From the NCBI RefSeq assembly GCF_004000765.1, contig NZ_BILW01000025.1, positions 30,720-94,719 of the forward strand: a stretch of DNA of 64,000 nucleotides. The letters run 5' to 3'. Positions 35,617-45,006 of this stretch are shown here, piece by piece. The notes beneath the pieces are model-generated. The model had not been told where the DNA came from. It did not search any database and saw nothing but the letters and a program-made list of their open reading frames with translations. The stretch is from Paenibacillus chondroitinus NBRC 15376. Lineage in GTDB: Bacteria; Bacillota; Bacilli; Paenibacillales; NBRC-103111. Positions within the stretch are counted from its first letter, which is position 1, and every line of letters starts with the position of its first letter. The position numbers and the translations under genes are program-made.

Positions 35617-36426
35617 ATGAAACAGCGTGGGCAGCGAAAGTTGTCAGTACCCAGGAGGAGAACGAGGCCAGTTTTCAAGCCCATTTCAAATCATGAATCG
35701 CCAAAAGTATCTGTCGTCATCCCTGCAATGAACGAAGGGAAGACCATCGCGTCCGTCATTCGTCAAGCCCGGTTGGTTCATCCAGCTACAGAAGTCATTG
35801 TGGTCGTCAATGGTTCCTACGATGATACGGAGCGAATTGCACGCCGGATGGGGGCACGGGTTATTTCATTTAAGGAATCATTAGGGCATGATGTCCCCAG
35901 GGGCATTGGCGCGAGCCATGCGAGAGGGAGCACTATCCTGTTCATTGATGCGGATATGGTGATTGCAGCCAAAGATTTGCGGCCATTCGTACAGGCGGTG
36001 GATCGTGGGGTTGATGTCGCGCTAAACAGCTACTCTGGCAAAACAGAGAAGGTGGATGTGCATCCTGTTGTGCTAGCCAAACACGCGCTTAACGTTGCAC
36101 TCTCCCGGCCCGACCTGCGAGGAGCTTCGATGACGACAATCCCGCACGCTATTAGTCGTAAAGCGCTAAACGAGATTCATGCCGCTAATTTAGCCGTGCC
36201 GCCACTTGCTCAAACGATAGCATGTGTGAAAGGACTCACGCTCCACAAGGTTTACAACGTAAATGTGGGTCGGACGAATCCTAGAAAACGAAGAAAATTT
36301 AAGGTGGACCCGCTGCAAAATCTTATTCTTGGAGATCACCTCGAAGCCCTGAATTGGCTGCATGAACAGACGAATGAGCGTGGTCAGCTAACGGATTTAA
36401 CAAGGGACCGAACCTTTGTGGGGTGA
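35617..36426 (+). CDS. GT2-family glycosyltransferase with basic N-terminus
   Basis: 269 residues from ATG 35617 after GGGAGGG; a GTG at 35611 is less well spaced. Residues 1-28 are Arg/Lys-rich. The GT2 core has VSVVIPAMNEGKTI, VIVVVNGSYDDT and the DxD FIDADM. Late blocks GASMTTIPHAISRKAL and LGDHLEALNWLHE recur in the next gene product, so the two are paralogues. First gene of a long rightward operon. Confidence 0.85.
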   Translation: MKQRGQRKLSVPRRRTRPVFKPISNHESPKVSVVIPAMNEGKTIASVIRQARLVHPATEVIVVVNGSYDDTERIARRMGARVISFKESLGHDVPRGIGASHARGSTILFIDADMVIAAKDLRPFVQAVDRGVDVALNSYSGKTEKVDVHPVVLAKHALNVALSRPDLRGASMTTIPHAISRKALNEIHAANLAVPPLAQTIACVKGLTLHKVYNVNVGRTNPRKRRKFKVDPLQNLILGDHLEALNWLHEQTNERGQLTDLTRDRTFVG

Positions 36427-37544
36427 AGCTGTTGAATAAACCAGTGAAGAAACGTGTGAAACAAAGGCCAAAAGTGAGAACCTTGAGACCTCTGAGAACC
36501 CCCGTCCCTGTACGCCGTCTGCGCAGGGCCCCCAGACCAACCAGAACATCGGCGACGCTGTCTGTTGCGTTAAGAAGAAGAGTACACGCAATTGGCGCCC
36601 GTTATGCTACGGACCACCCGTTGATCGAGGGGATGGACCCGAACTCGTATATCAACTCCCTATGGTGTTCCTTTTATACATCCGGGGAAATTGGGACGAT
36701 TTCGGCGGGGCAGTACCTTCCGGTCTCCCGAGCGTTCCTTGAAGGGTATAGCGAGAAGCAGGGGATGCCAACCCCAAATCTCGTGCTTGTTCCGACAAGG
36801 CAATCCATTGGAGCCGTCATTACGGTATCTAATGAGGAAAAGACGATTGCGCGCGTGCTGAACGCGCTGGAAAGAATGCCGATGAAGGAAATTATTGTCG
36901 TCATTAACGGCTCAACCGACAACAGCGTTCATATCGCCAAGCAGTGCCCTAAGGCAACTATCATCCATTATCCGAATCTCGTAGGTCATGACGTTGGCAG
37001 GTCGATTGGCGCCAAGCTTAGCTCAGCCGACATGGTGCTGTTCCTGGATGGCGATATCCCGATTCAAACCGAGGAATTGTTGCCTTTCATTCGGGCCATC
37101 GACCAAGGCTGGGATGTTGCTTTGAACGACATTTCCCCTTATATCGGTCTCTTCATGCATCGCGATGGCGTCTCTATGGTGAAACAATTCGTAAACCGGG
37201 TTCAGGGTCGACCGGAACTGGGTGCCAACTCCATGACGGCGATTCCCCACATGCTTTCCCGCAAAGCGCTCCAGGTTATCGGCAGCGCAGCGTTAATGGT
37301 ACCTCCTAAAGCTCAGGCGAAGGCAATCCGTTATGGATTGCGTATTTGTGCACCAGCAAGCATCGATGTGGTCACGGCCAATAAACCTACCCGATTGAAT
37401 ACAGGGAGCACGAATCCCGTTTCAGATCTGATTGTAGGCGATCATTTGGAGGCCCTCCATATGCTGCTTCATGAACGTGGAAGAAGACTTGAATTCAAGG
37501 ATGTTCTTCGTACGCGAACTGCTCTGTCGGGGGGATCCATATGA
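36423..37544 (+). CDS. GT2-family glycosyltransferase, longer paralogue
   Basis: 373 residues, GTG start overlapping the previous stop by 4 nt. Residues 1-55 are strongly Arg/Lys/Pro-rich; residues 55-120 form an extra segment (YATDHPLIEGMDPNSYINSL) of unknown role. The GT2 core follows: IGAVITVSNEEKTI, IIVVINGSTDNS, FLDGDI, GANSMTAIPHMLSRKAL and VGDHLEALHMLLHE. Same catalytic layout as the 35617 product. Confidence 0.85.
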   Translation: MKLLNKPVKKRVKQRPKVRTLRPLRTPVPVRRLRRAPRPTRTSATLSVALRRRVHAIGARYATDHPLIEGMDPNSYINSLWCSFYTSGEIGTISAGQYLPVSRAFLEGYSEKQGMPTPNLVLVPTRQSIGAVITVSNEEKTIARVLNALERMPMKEIIVVINGSTDNSVHIAKQCPKATIIHYPNLVGHDVGRSIGAKLSSADMVLFLDGDIPIQTEELLPFIRAIDQGWDVALNDISPYIGLFMHRDGVSMVKQFVNRVQGRPELGANSMTAIPHMLSRKALQVIGSAALMVPPKAQAKAIRYGLRICAPASIDVVTANKPTRLNTGSTNPVSDLIVGDHLEALHMLLHERGRRLEFKDVLRTRTALSGGSI

Positions 37545-38278
37545 ACAGCACAAGTATCATCATCCCAAGTTTTAATGAAAGACAGTTGCTTCTAGATTGC
37601 ATTTACTCCATCAGAGAACATACACGAATCCCCTATGAAATTATTGTGGTCGACAATGCCTCTACCGATGGGACACTGGATGCTTTGATTCGTGAGCAGG
37701 TCCCCTTCGTGTCCTTCTCCGAAAACAAAGGGTTTCCTGCAGCCTGTAACGCCGGCATGAAGCTGGCCAGGGGCAGCTCTGTGCTTTTGCTGAATAATGA
37801 CGTTCTGCTAACACCTAATTGGTTGGATCATATGCTCACTTGTCTGTATTCTCGACATGATATTGGTATCGTAGGTCCAATGACCAACTATGCCAGCGGT
37901 ATTCAACAAATGAAAGAGCCATATACGAATCTGCCGGATATGGTTCTGAAGTACAATGTGGGAAATAAAGGGAAATACAAAGAAGTTCAGCGTTTGATTG
38001 GCTTCTGCTTTTTGTTCAAACGTGAAGTGATGGATAAGATCGGTTACCTGGATGAACAATTCAGTCCTGGGCATTACGAAGATGACGACTATTGCTATCG
38101 CGCAAGGAAAGCCGGCTACAAGCTGATGCTGACCGAAGATACCTTTATCTTCCATCATGGCAGCGCGAGCTTCGGCAAGAAAAGCGAAAGCCAACTGCAA
38201 GCTATCGTGGAGCGTTCGCGCAAGATTTTTATAGAAAAGTGGGGCGTCGATCCCCAAGCATTTTTTGAGAAAGCATGA
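37541..38278 (+). CDS. GT2-family glycosyltransferase, rhamnosyltransferase-like
   Basis: 245 residues, ATG overlapping the preceding gene by 4 nt. Compact GT2: SIIIPSFNERQLL, IIVVDNASTDGT, LLNNDVLLTPNW (DxD position) and GHYEDDDYCYRARKAGY. The NNDV/EDDD combination is typical of rhamnosyl- and related deoxysugar transferases, which fits the dTDP-sugar genes that follow. The 45003 product has a similar core. Confidence 0.88.
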   Translation: MNSTSIIIPSFNERQLLLDCIYSIREHTRIPYEIIVVDNASTDGTLDALIREQVPFVSFSENKGFPAACNAGMKLARGSSVLLLNNDVLLTPNWLDHMLTCLYSRHDIGIVGPMTNYASGIQQMKEPYTNLPDMVLKYNVGNKGKYKEVQRLIGFCFLFKREVMDKIGYLDEQFSPGHYEDDDYCYRARKAGYKLMLTEDTFIFHHGSASFGKKSESQLQAIVERSRKIFIEKWGVDPQAFFEKA

Positions 38279-38296
38279 TGAAAGGATGTCGTTGCT

Positions 38297-39058
38297 ATGA
38301 AGGGAGTCATTCTAGCGGGGGGAACTGGCACACGTCTGCGACCCTTGACGAAAATGATTAACAAACATCTTCTACCCGTCGGTAAATATCCTATGATTTA
38401 TTATGGGATTGAGAAGCTGAGAGCAGCGGGAATCACCGATATCCTTCTGATCACGGGTAAACACTCCGTATCCCTCTATACGGAATTTCTGGGGAGCGGG
38501 AAGGAGTGGGGCGTTAACATTTCCTACAAAATACAGGAAGAGGCCGGCGGCATTGCCGATGCGCTGGAGCTTGCCCACAACTTCGTGCACCCGGGCGAGA
38601 AGCTGCTTGTGCTGCTTGGCGATAATCTGTTCGAGGATTCGCTGGCTGGGTACGTGAAGCAATTTGAAACTCAGCCGGAAGGAGCCAAAGTGTTTCTGAA
38701 GGAAGTAGAGGACGCCAGAAGATACGGGGTTCCGGTCATGGAAGGCGATCTGATCAAGCGGATTGAAGAGAAACCCGAGCATCCGCAATCCTCGTATTGC
38801 GTCACAGGGATTTATCTGTACGATTCTACGGTATTCGACTTGATTAAGACGGTAGAGCCATCTGCGCGTGGCGAGATGGAGATTACCGATGTGAATAACC
38901 TATATGCGAGTCAAGGCAAGCTCAGCTATCACTTGCTGACAGGGTGGTGGATCGACGCCGGCACCTTTCCTTCTTGGTTCGAAGCGTCCGATAAGCTGCG
39001 CGAATATCCGAACGTTGAGGCTGCAGCACCCAAGTCGGGCGCCGGTGATGACAAGTGA
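38297..39058 (+). CDS. rmlA: Sugar-1-phosphate thymidylyltransferase, RmlA/SpsI-like
   Basis: 253 residues, short RmlA class. GGTGTRLRPLTKMINKHLLP contains the nucleotide loop and lysine; LLGDNLFED has the metal Asp; GWWIDAGTFPSW is a family C-terminal motif. It would make a dTDP-hexose, usually dTDP-glucose. Start ATG follows AAAGGATG. It resembles spore-polysaccharide SpsI more than housekeeping RmlA in length (inference). Confidence 0.85.
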   Translation: MKGVILAGGTGTRLRPLTKMINKHLLPVGKYPMIYYGIEKLRAAGITDILLITGKHSVSLYTEFLGSGKEWGVNISYKIQEEAGGIADALELAHNFVHPGEKLLVLLGDNLFEDSLAGYVKQFETQPEGAKVFLKEVEDARRYGVPVMEGDLIKRIEEKPEHPQSSYCVTGIYLYDSTVFDLIKTVEPSARGEMEITDVNNLYASQGKLSYHLLTGWWIDAGTFPSWFEASDKLREYPNVEAAAPKSGAGDDK

Positions 39059-40266
39059 GGAAGTACGATTACATCATCATCGGAGCGGGGATTATTGGCC
39101 TCACGATCGCCCGTGAGCTGAAGCAACGAGAGCCAGAAGTGTCCATTTGCATCCTGGAAAAAGAGTCCGATGTGGCTGCACATGCAAGTGGACGCAACAG
39201 CGGAGTTCTGCACGCCGGCTTCTATTATTCAGCGAACAGCTTGAAAGCGAAGTTCACGAAAGAAGGCAATCAGGCCATGCGAGCTTACTGTAAGCTTAAC
39301 GGCCTGCAGTTGAATGAATGCGGCAAACTGGTCGTCGCCAAAGATGAAACGGAGTTAGCCGGCCTGGAAGAGCTGAAGCTGCGCGCAGACATCAATGGCG
39401 TGCAGCTCACCTGGATGAATGAGCAAGAGATTGCTTCCATTGATCCGAATGCGAAGACATACCGGAAAGCTTTGTATTCACCAACAACGGCATCGGTTGA
39501 TCCCGTAGAAGTTTGCAGGACTCTGAAGCGTGAAAATGTAGAGAACGGTGTAGAATTCCATTTCTTGACGAAATATCGCAAGCACCGGGGAGATCTCCTT
39601 TTTACGAGCTCAGGCACCTTCAAGTTCAATTATTTGATCAATTGCGCCGGGCTTTACGCCGACAGCATTGCCCATGATTTCGGATTCGGAGGGAAATATA
39701 CGATCATTCCGTTCAAAGGCATTTACTTGAAATATACGAAAAACAAAACGGATGTCGTCACGAACATCTATCCCGTTCCCAATTTGAAAAACCCATTTCT
39801 CGGGGTTCATTATACCAAAACGGTGGATGGCAGCATTAAGATCGGGCCTACGGCAATGCCGGCTTTTTGGCGGGAAAATTACCAAGGGCTGCAGGGCTTT
39901 AACTTGAAGGAATTTCTGCAAATTGTCGGCTTTGAGCTGAAGCTGTTTATCACAAATTCGTTTCACTTTAGACGCTTGGCCTTTCAGGAAATGCGCAAGT
40001 ATATCAAATCCTATTTCATCGGTTTAGGGATGGGAATGGTCAGAGAAATCGACCCCAAGGGCTTCGGACATTTTCTCAGACCGGGTATTCGAGCGCAGCT
40101 GCTCAACGTTGAAACCTTGGAGCTTGTGCAAGATTTTGTCATCGAAGGCGACAAACGCTCGATGCATGTACTCAATGCGGTCTCACCGGCATTTACGTGT
40201 TCGATGCCATTTGCCGCTTATGTCGTGGATCATATTATGAAACAACGAGGAGGAGCCCTTTCATGA
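39055..40266 (+). CDS. FAD-dependent oxidoreductase, L-2-hydroxyglutarate oxidase-like
   Basis: 403 residues, GTG start overlapping rmlA by 4 nt. GAGIIGLTIARELK binds FAD; ASGRNSGVLHAGFYY is the LhgO/DAO hallmark; NCAGLYADSIA and PFKGIYLKY follow. LhgO enzymes oxidise L-2-hydroxyglutarate, but tight embedding between rmlA and rmlC suggests action on a sugar or hydroxy-acid part of the glycan (inference). The later residues ~285-330 (ITNSFHFRRLAFQEMRKYIK) match LhgO length and order. Confidence 0.85.
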   Translation: MRKYDYIIIGAGIIGLTIARELKQREPEVSICILEKESDVAAHASGRNSGVLHAGFYYSANSLKAKFTKEGNQAMRAYCKLNGLQLNECGKLVVAKDETELAGLEELKLRADINGVQLTWMNEQEIASIDPNAKTYRKALYSPTTASVDPVEVCRTLKRENVENGVEFHFLTKYRKHRGDLLFTSSGTFKFNYLINCAGLYADSIAHDFGFGGKYTIIPFKGIYLKYTKNKTDVVTNIYPVPNLKNPFLGVHYTKTVDGSIKIGPTAMPAFWRENYQGLQGFNLKEFLQIVGFELKLFITNSFHFRRLAFQEMRKYIKSYFIGLGMGMVREIDPKGFGHFLRPGIRAQLLNVETLELVQDFVIEGDKRSMHVLNAVSPAFTCSMPFAAYVVDHIMKQRGGALS

Positions 40267-40829
40267 AAGTGATTTCGACCAAGCTGCCGGGGGTCCTGGT
40301 GCTCGAACCGAAAGCGCATGGTGATCATCGCGGTTTTTTTATGGAAAGTTACAACCAACAAACGTTAGCTGGCGAGGGCATTCATCATGCCTTTATTCAG
40401 GATAATCATTCCCTTTCCGTAGAATCGGGGGTGCTTCGAGGCCTGCACTACCAATTGGCGCCGAAAGCGCTAACGAAACTCGTTCGCGTTGTATCCGGTG
40501 CGGTTTATGACGTCGTTGTTGATATCCGCAAAGGTTCCCCGACTTATGGACAGTGGGTCGGCGTTATCCTAAGCGCGGAAAACAAACGGCAAATCCTGGT
40601 TCCGAAGGGCTTTGCCCATGGCGCATGCACCTTGGTTCCGAATACGCAGCTGCTGTACAAAGTGGATGATTATTATTCCCCGGAGCATGACCGAGGCATC
40701 GCATGGAATGATCCTGCCCTTGGTATCGATTGGCCTGTATCGAATCCGATCTTGTCGGATAGGGATCGTCAGCAGCCTACGCTTGCGCTAGCGGACAATG
40801 ACTTTGTTTATGGAGGGGACTTATCATGA
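40263..40829 (+). CDS. rmlC: dTDP-4-dehydrorhamnose 3,5-epimerase
   Basis: 188 residues from ATG 40263, 7 nt after GGAGGAG; it overlaps the oxidoreductase stop by 4 nt. Cupin epimerase acting on dTDP-4-keto-6-deoxyglucose. DHRGFFMESY, QDNHSLS, GVLRGLHYQ, VVDIRKGSPTYGQW and GFAHGACTL contain the catalytic His and substrate-binding residues. Confidence 0.94.
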   Translation: MKVISTKLPGVLVLEPKAHGDHRGFFMESYNQQTLAGEGIHHAFIQDNHSLSVESGVLRGLHYQLAPKALTKLVRVVSGAVYDVVVDIRKGSPTYGQWVGVILSAENKRQILVPKGFAHGACTLVPNTQLLYKVDDYYSPEHDRGIAWNDPALGIDWPVSNPILSDRDRQQPTLALADNDFVYGGDLS

Positions 40830-41866
40830 AAACCATTTTGGTCACGGGAGCGGGCGGGTACATCGGCAGTGTGCTGGTGCCGAAATTGCTGGATAAAGGT
40901 TATGCCGTTAAGGCAGTTGACCGCTTTTTCTTCGGTATCGATAAGCTCCCGCAGCATCCGAATCTCGTAACGATCAAAGAGGACTCCCGTCGTCTGAAAG
41001 AGGAAGCCTTCGCTGACGTTTATGCCGTCATTGACTTAGTGGCGATCTCCAACGATCCGAGCGGTGAGTTGTTTCAGGAAGCAACGCACCAGATTAACCA
41101 TATTTCCCGTGTGAGCACGGCACATAAAGCGAAGAAACTTGGCGTGAAGCGGTACATTCTCCCGTCTTCCTGCAGCTTATACGGCTTCCAGGCGCCGGAA
41201 GTCATCGTCGATGAAAATTCGCCGACAAACCCGCTCACGACATATGCCAAAGCAAACGAAATGGCGGAACACGGCGTGCTTCCGCTAGCTGATGAGGCCT
41301 TCACCGTCGTTGTCATTCGGCAGGCCACTGTCTACGGCCATTCTCCCCGACTTCGCTTCGATTTGGCCATTAATGGCATGGCGTTAGGCGCTTATCAGAA
41401 TGGGGTTATTCCCTTAATGAGAGACGGTTCTCAGTGGAGACCGTTCGTTCATGTTCAGGACACAACGGATGTCATGTGCTTGCTGCTGGAAGCTGATCCG
41501 AAAGTCATTAACGGCGAAATCTACAACGTGGGTTCGGACAGCAACAATTATCAGCTCGGCCAATTAGCACAAGAAATTACCGCAGTCATTCCTAAACCTG
41601 TAACGATTGCCTGGTATGGAGCGCCCGATCACCGTTCCTATCGCGTTAATTTTGACAAAATCGAGAAAGCCTTGGGTTGGCAGGGCAAATGGACGGCTGC
41701 ACAGGGGGCATTAGAGATTTATAACGCTCTGGCTGCAGGCGAGGTACCAAGCATGGATCAAACGATTACGCTGGATTGGTACAGCGAGCTTATCAAGTGG
41801 CACAAAATTATTAAGGACGTTACGCTCTATGGCGGTATCTTGGATATTCAAGGATCGAGCGAGTAA
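40826..41866 (+). CDS. NAD-dependent nucleotide-sugar epimerase
   Basis: 346 residues, extended short-chain dehydrogenase: GAGGYIG near residue 8, VIDLVAISNDPSGE, PSSCSLYGF and Y-x3-K in TTYAKANEMAE. It lies where rmlB is expected, but the T-D-E catalytic triad of dTDP-glucose 4,6-dehydratases is replaced by S-C-S, so 4,6-dehydration is unlikely. An epimerase or C4-reductase role is more probable. It overlaps rmlC by 4 nt. Confidence 0.78.
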   Translation: MKTILVTGAGGYIGSVLVPKLLDKGYAVKAVDRFFFGIDKLPQHPNLVTIKEDSRRLKEEAFADVYAVIDLVAISNDPSGELFQEATHQINHISRVSTAHKAKKLGVKRYILPSSCSLYGFQAPEVIVDENSPTNPLTTYAKANEMAEHGVLPLADEAFTVVVIRQATVYGHSPRLRFDLAINGMALGAYQNGVIPLMRDGSQWRPFVHVQDTTDVMCLLLEADPKVINGEIYNVGSDSNNYQLGQLAQEITAVIPKPVTIAWYGAPDHRSYRVNFDKIEKALGWQGKWTAAQGALEIYNALAAGEVPSMDQTITLDWYSELIKWHKIIKDVTLYGGILDIQGSSE

Positions 41867-42762
41867 TGAAACGCATCGCGCTGCTAGGCGCCAAAGGCCA
41901 GCTAGGCTCCGATATTCATCGGGTATTGCAGGAAAACAGCCAGTTCGAGATCATCCCGGTCACGAGGGATATGCTGGATGTGGAGAATACAGAAACGATT
42001 ATCCCCATTCTTGAAAAGCTTGGCCGCATTGACGTGCTCATTAACTGCACGGCGTTTCATAACACGGAACAGTGTGAAGCCGATCCGCTCAAAGCTCTCC
42101 GCATTAATTCCATTGCCGTTCTGCGTATGGCGACTTATTGCAAACAGAATAGCACGCTCTTTATTCATTTCAGCACGGATTACGTGTTCGACGGCAGCAA
42201 GCAAGCGCCATATACGGAAGAAGACCGGGTGAGCCCCCTGAATGCTTACGGCAGCAGTAAAGCAGCAGGAGAGGAAGCTATTGCAGCTTACTTGGATACC
42301 TACTTTGTTTTTCGTGTATCCTCGTTGTTTGGCGAAGCTGGGGCCAGTGGGAAGGGCGGCAATTTTGTAGAGACAATGATTAGACTTTCGAAACAAGGCA
42401 AACCTATTTCGGTTGTTCAGGATGTCATCATGTCACCTACGCATACACAAGATGTTGCTGAAACTGTGAGGGTTTTCCTTGAAAAAGAGATAACGGATTA
42501 CGGTGTGTATCACTGTTCGGGTGAAGGAGCCTGCAGCTGGTATGAGCTGGCAGTCCAAACGTTTGCATTTTGCGGGATTACCTGCGAGACGATACCGATA
42601 ATGAACAGCGCGTACGCTGCCAAAGTGCGCAGACCGTTATACAGTGTGCTGGACAACAACAAACTGAATCGTATTTATCCGATGAGAAGCTGGCAAAGCG
42701 CCTTGGAGCAGTATTTGCAGCGCAAAGGATATGTCGTTATCCATGGAGGTGAGATGGAATGA
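41866..42762 (+). CDS. RmlD-like dTDP-4-dehydrorhamnose reductase
   Basis: 298 residues, ATG sharing a base with the preceding TAA. GAKGQLGSDI, INCTAFHNTEQCE, HFSTDYVFDG, YTEEDRVSPLNAYGSSKAAGE (active-site Y and K) and the PTHTQDVAETV segment match RmlD. It would complete a dTDP-rhamnose-like sugar with rmlA and rmlC; no true rmlB is seen in the window. Confidence 0.85.
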   Translation: MKRIALLGAKGQLGSDIHRVLQENSQFEIIPVTRDMLDVENTETIIPILEKLGRIDVLINCTAFHNTEQCEADPLKALRINSIAVLRMATYCKQNSTLFIHFSTDYVFDGSKQAPYTEEDRVSPLNAYGSSKAAGEEAIAAYLDTYFVFRVSSLFGEAGASGKGGNFVETMIRLSKQGKPISVVQDVIMSPTHTQDVAETVRVFLEKEITDYGVYHCSGEGACSWYELAVQTFAFCGITCETIPIMNSAYAAKVRRPLYSVLDNNKLNRIYPMRSWQSALEQYLQRKGYVVIHGGEME

Positions 42763-43970
42763 GCGCTTTAAGAGCCGTGAAATCGAAGAAGTTGCCGATC
42801 AGACCGCTGAAAAATCAGAGAAGACGTGTACGCAGAGCCGTGAAAGTGAAGAAGCAGCCGGCTCCCCTGTCTCGCTACCGGGATGAATGGCGAAGAGGGA
42901 GTGACCAGGGGTACGGAAAAGGCTGGTCGCATGGTTTTCACATGGGACGCTGCCAAAGCATCATGCGGGACATTCCGCAGGAGCGGGGCATTATCTGGGA
43001 TTTGAAGGTGATGTTCGTTAGAGCTAACGGACTGCCTTATACCGCGATGGATGAAGGGATCGAGGCTAGTCTGCGGGACATGGTGAGAGAAGTCATTGTC
43101 GTGAATCCCGTTGACCCTCTTGTTCAAATTGCGGCGGAGACAAGGCCGGACCTTGTCCTTGTGCTCGATGCCATTGGGCAATCCTTGCCGGGAGATGTGG
43201 TGCAGGCCATTCGGGCGCATGGCATTCGCACGGCGATTTGGCTGCCGGATGATCCGTATCATTCAGATCAGTCGACCGGACTCGTCCCGCACTTTGATTA
43301 TGTATTCACCCTGGAGAAAAGCTGTGTTGAGCCTTATAAGGCACTCGGCTGCCAGAATGTGCATTATTTGCCGTTCGGCATAAATCCGGATTCCGTGAAG
43401 CTGGACTATGTACCTACGAATTTTCGCAAAGATATTTGTTTCATTGGCACAGCTTTCTGGAATAGGGTTGCGTTCATTGATGAAATAGCCGATTATCTGC
43501 AGCACAAGGACGTGATGATTAACGGTTATTGGTGGGATCGGCTAAGTTCTTACGACAAGTTGTCTTCCAAAATTCAAGGCTTATGGTTGAGCCCGCAAGA
43601 TACGATGAAGTATTACCATGGGGCCAAAATCGTGATCAATCTTCACCGGGCGACAGATGACAAATCCCATAACAGCAACAGCAGGCAAATCCCCGCTTTC
43701 TCGCCTAATCCTCGGCTTTTTGACATTACAGCAGCGGGCACATTGCAATTAACGGATGTCCGTGACGAATTGACAACCTTCTATAAACCTGGGGAAGAGA
43801 TTGACACCTTCAGTTCCCCACAGGAGCTTATCCAGAAAATAGAGTACTATTTAGCCCATGAAGAAGAGCGGCAGCATATCGCATTGCGAGGATTGGCGCG
43901 GACGCTGAAGGATCATACGTATCGCAAACGATTAAATGAATTGTTAACGATAACGAACAAAGGCGGGTGA
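42759..43970 (+). CDS. CgeB-type glycosyltransferase with basic/GX3 N-terminus
   Basis: 403 residues, ATG overlapping the previous gene by 4 nt. Residues 1-45 are Lys/Arg-rich; residues ~47-65 have a glycine every fourth position followed by aromatics (GYGKGWSHGFHMG). The rest is a CgeB-like GT-B protein: IWLPDDPYHSD, VHYLPFGINPD, ICFIGTAFWNR, INLHRATDDKSHN, NPRLFDITAAGTLQLTD. CgeB acts in maturation of the Bacillus spore's outermost glycan layer. The N-terminal tag is shared with the next three genes. Confidence 0.85.
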   Translation: MSALRAVKSKKLPIRPLKNQRRRVRRAVKVKKQPAPLSRYRDEWRRGSDQGYGKGWSHGFHMGRCQSIMRDIPQERGIIWDLKVMFVRANGLPYTAMDEGIEASLRDMVREVIVVNPVDPLVQIAAETRPDLVLVLDAIGQSLPGDVVQAIRAHGIRTAIWLPDDPYHSDQSTGLVPHFDYVFTLEKSCVEPYKALGCQNVHYLPFGINPDSVKLDYVPTNFRKDICFIGTAFWNRVAFIDEIADYLQHKDVMINGYWWDRLSSYDKLSSKIQGLWLSPQDTMKYYHGAKIVINLHRATDDKSHNSNSRQIPAFSPNPRLFDITAAGTLQLTDVRDELTTFYKPGEEIDTFSSPQELIQKIEYYLAHEEERQHIALRGLARTLKDHTYRKRLNELLTITNKGG

Positions 43971-43974
43971 ACGT

Positions 43975-45006
43975 ATGTTGCCCATAAAAAAGAAACAAAG
44001 CGCTAAGAAGTTAGGCAAAGTGATCTCCTTCCGGCGAGGCAAGCTTTCTCGCAAGCGCAAAGGCTTATTCTCTTCTCTCCGCAAAAAGAAAAAACGCCGG
44101 AGACTTGCCGCGCTGCCGCTGACAAGGCTCATGCCGATTGAAACCGTGACCGTCTACGACCAGGGGTATAATGCGGGGTATGACAAAGGTTTCGATAAAG
44201 GGCACCGGGATGGAAAACATGATGGGGGCGATGCGATCGTCGATCGCTTGCTCCCGGACTACCAGATCCTGCCCGAAATTACGATTGAGCAGATTGTTGC
44301 CGCCGGCGTGGAACATTTGCGGCCGCACATCTATCACCTGCTTACGGCAAGGGATCTGGGAGACCGGATCATCGCTGCGCTTGACGCCAGAGCGCCATTT
44401 TCCCTCGTCCGACTAGGTGACGGGGAGCTGCTTACCCTAGCGCAGGAGACCATTTTACCGATTGAGCAGATTAAGCAAGACGGTCCGTTTCTCTCATATG
44501 CCGGCGTAGAAGTACCGGATTTGGAAATTAAAGCGGAGCTAGTGCAGGCGATTCGCGGAGCTAGCGTCGTAGGTATTCCGAAGCTGCGGGTGCGCAATTT
44601 CCAACCGCTCGCGTTCGCGGTGTTTAAAGCGGAACATATAAACTACCATGAACTTACTTTGACGGATTCGCTGGTGAATTATTATATCTATCACGAGGGG
44701 TATCTGTCACGGATTACACAGAGCAGAAGGGTGCTGCTGGTTGGCAACTTAGCGCCGCATTTGGCAGAAGTGCTTCGCGCGCACGGCGTGAATATTGTTG
44801 GCGAGATTACGCCGGTCCATGGCGTGAAGGATATCCCGCACATTAAGGAAAACATCGCCGGTTATGATTTTGATATCGCGCTGGTTTCCGCAGGGATCTC
44901 GGCTGTCATTATTTCCGAATGGATTGCGTCGAGTATGGGGAAAGTAGCGATCGATTTCGGGCATTTGGCGGACTCTATCGTGAAAGGGGAGGCTCCTTAC
45001 CGATGA
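43975..45006 (+). CDS. GT-D fold glycosyltransferase with basic/GX3 N-terminus
   Basis: 343 residues. Residues 1-55 are extremely basic; ~60-88 is a run of YDQG, YNAG, YDKG, FDKG units. Residues ~95-343 contain the GT-D signature RLGDGE (D149, E151), as in DUF1792/GT-D enzymes, then KLRVRNFQPLAF, VLLVGNLAPHLAEVL and DIALVSAGISAVI. It starts 4 nt after the CgeB-type gene. Donor unknown. Confidence 0.82.
   Translation: MLPIKKKQSAKKLGKVISFRRGKLSRKRKGLFSSLRKKKKRRRLAALPLTRLMPIETVTVYDQGYNAGYDKGFDKGHRDGKHDGGDAIVDRLLPDYQILPEITIEQIVAAGVEHLRPHIYHLLTARDLGDRIIAALDARAPFSLVRLGDGELLTLAQETILPIEQIKQDGPFLSYAGVEVPDLEIKAELVQAIRGASVVGIPKLRVRNFQPLAFAVFKAEHINYHELTLTDSLVNYYIYHEGYLSRITQSRRVLLVGNLAPHLAEVLRAHGVNIVGEITPVHGVKDIPHIKENIAGYDFDIALVSAGISAVIISEWIASSMGKVAIDFGHLADSIVKGEAPYR

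Noticed and set aside
40826..41866. Calling this gene rmlB from position alone
   Set aside because: The catalytic T-D-E triad is absent, so only a general SDR call is supported.
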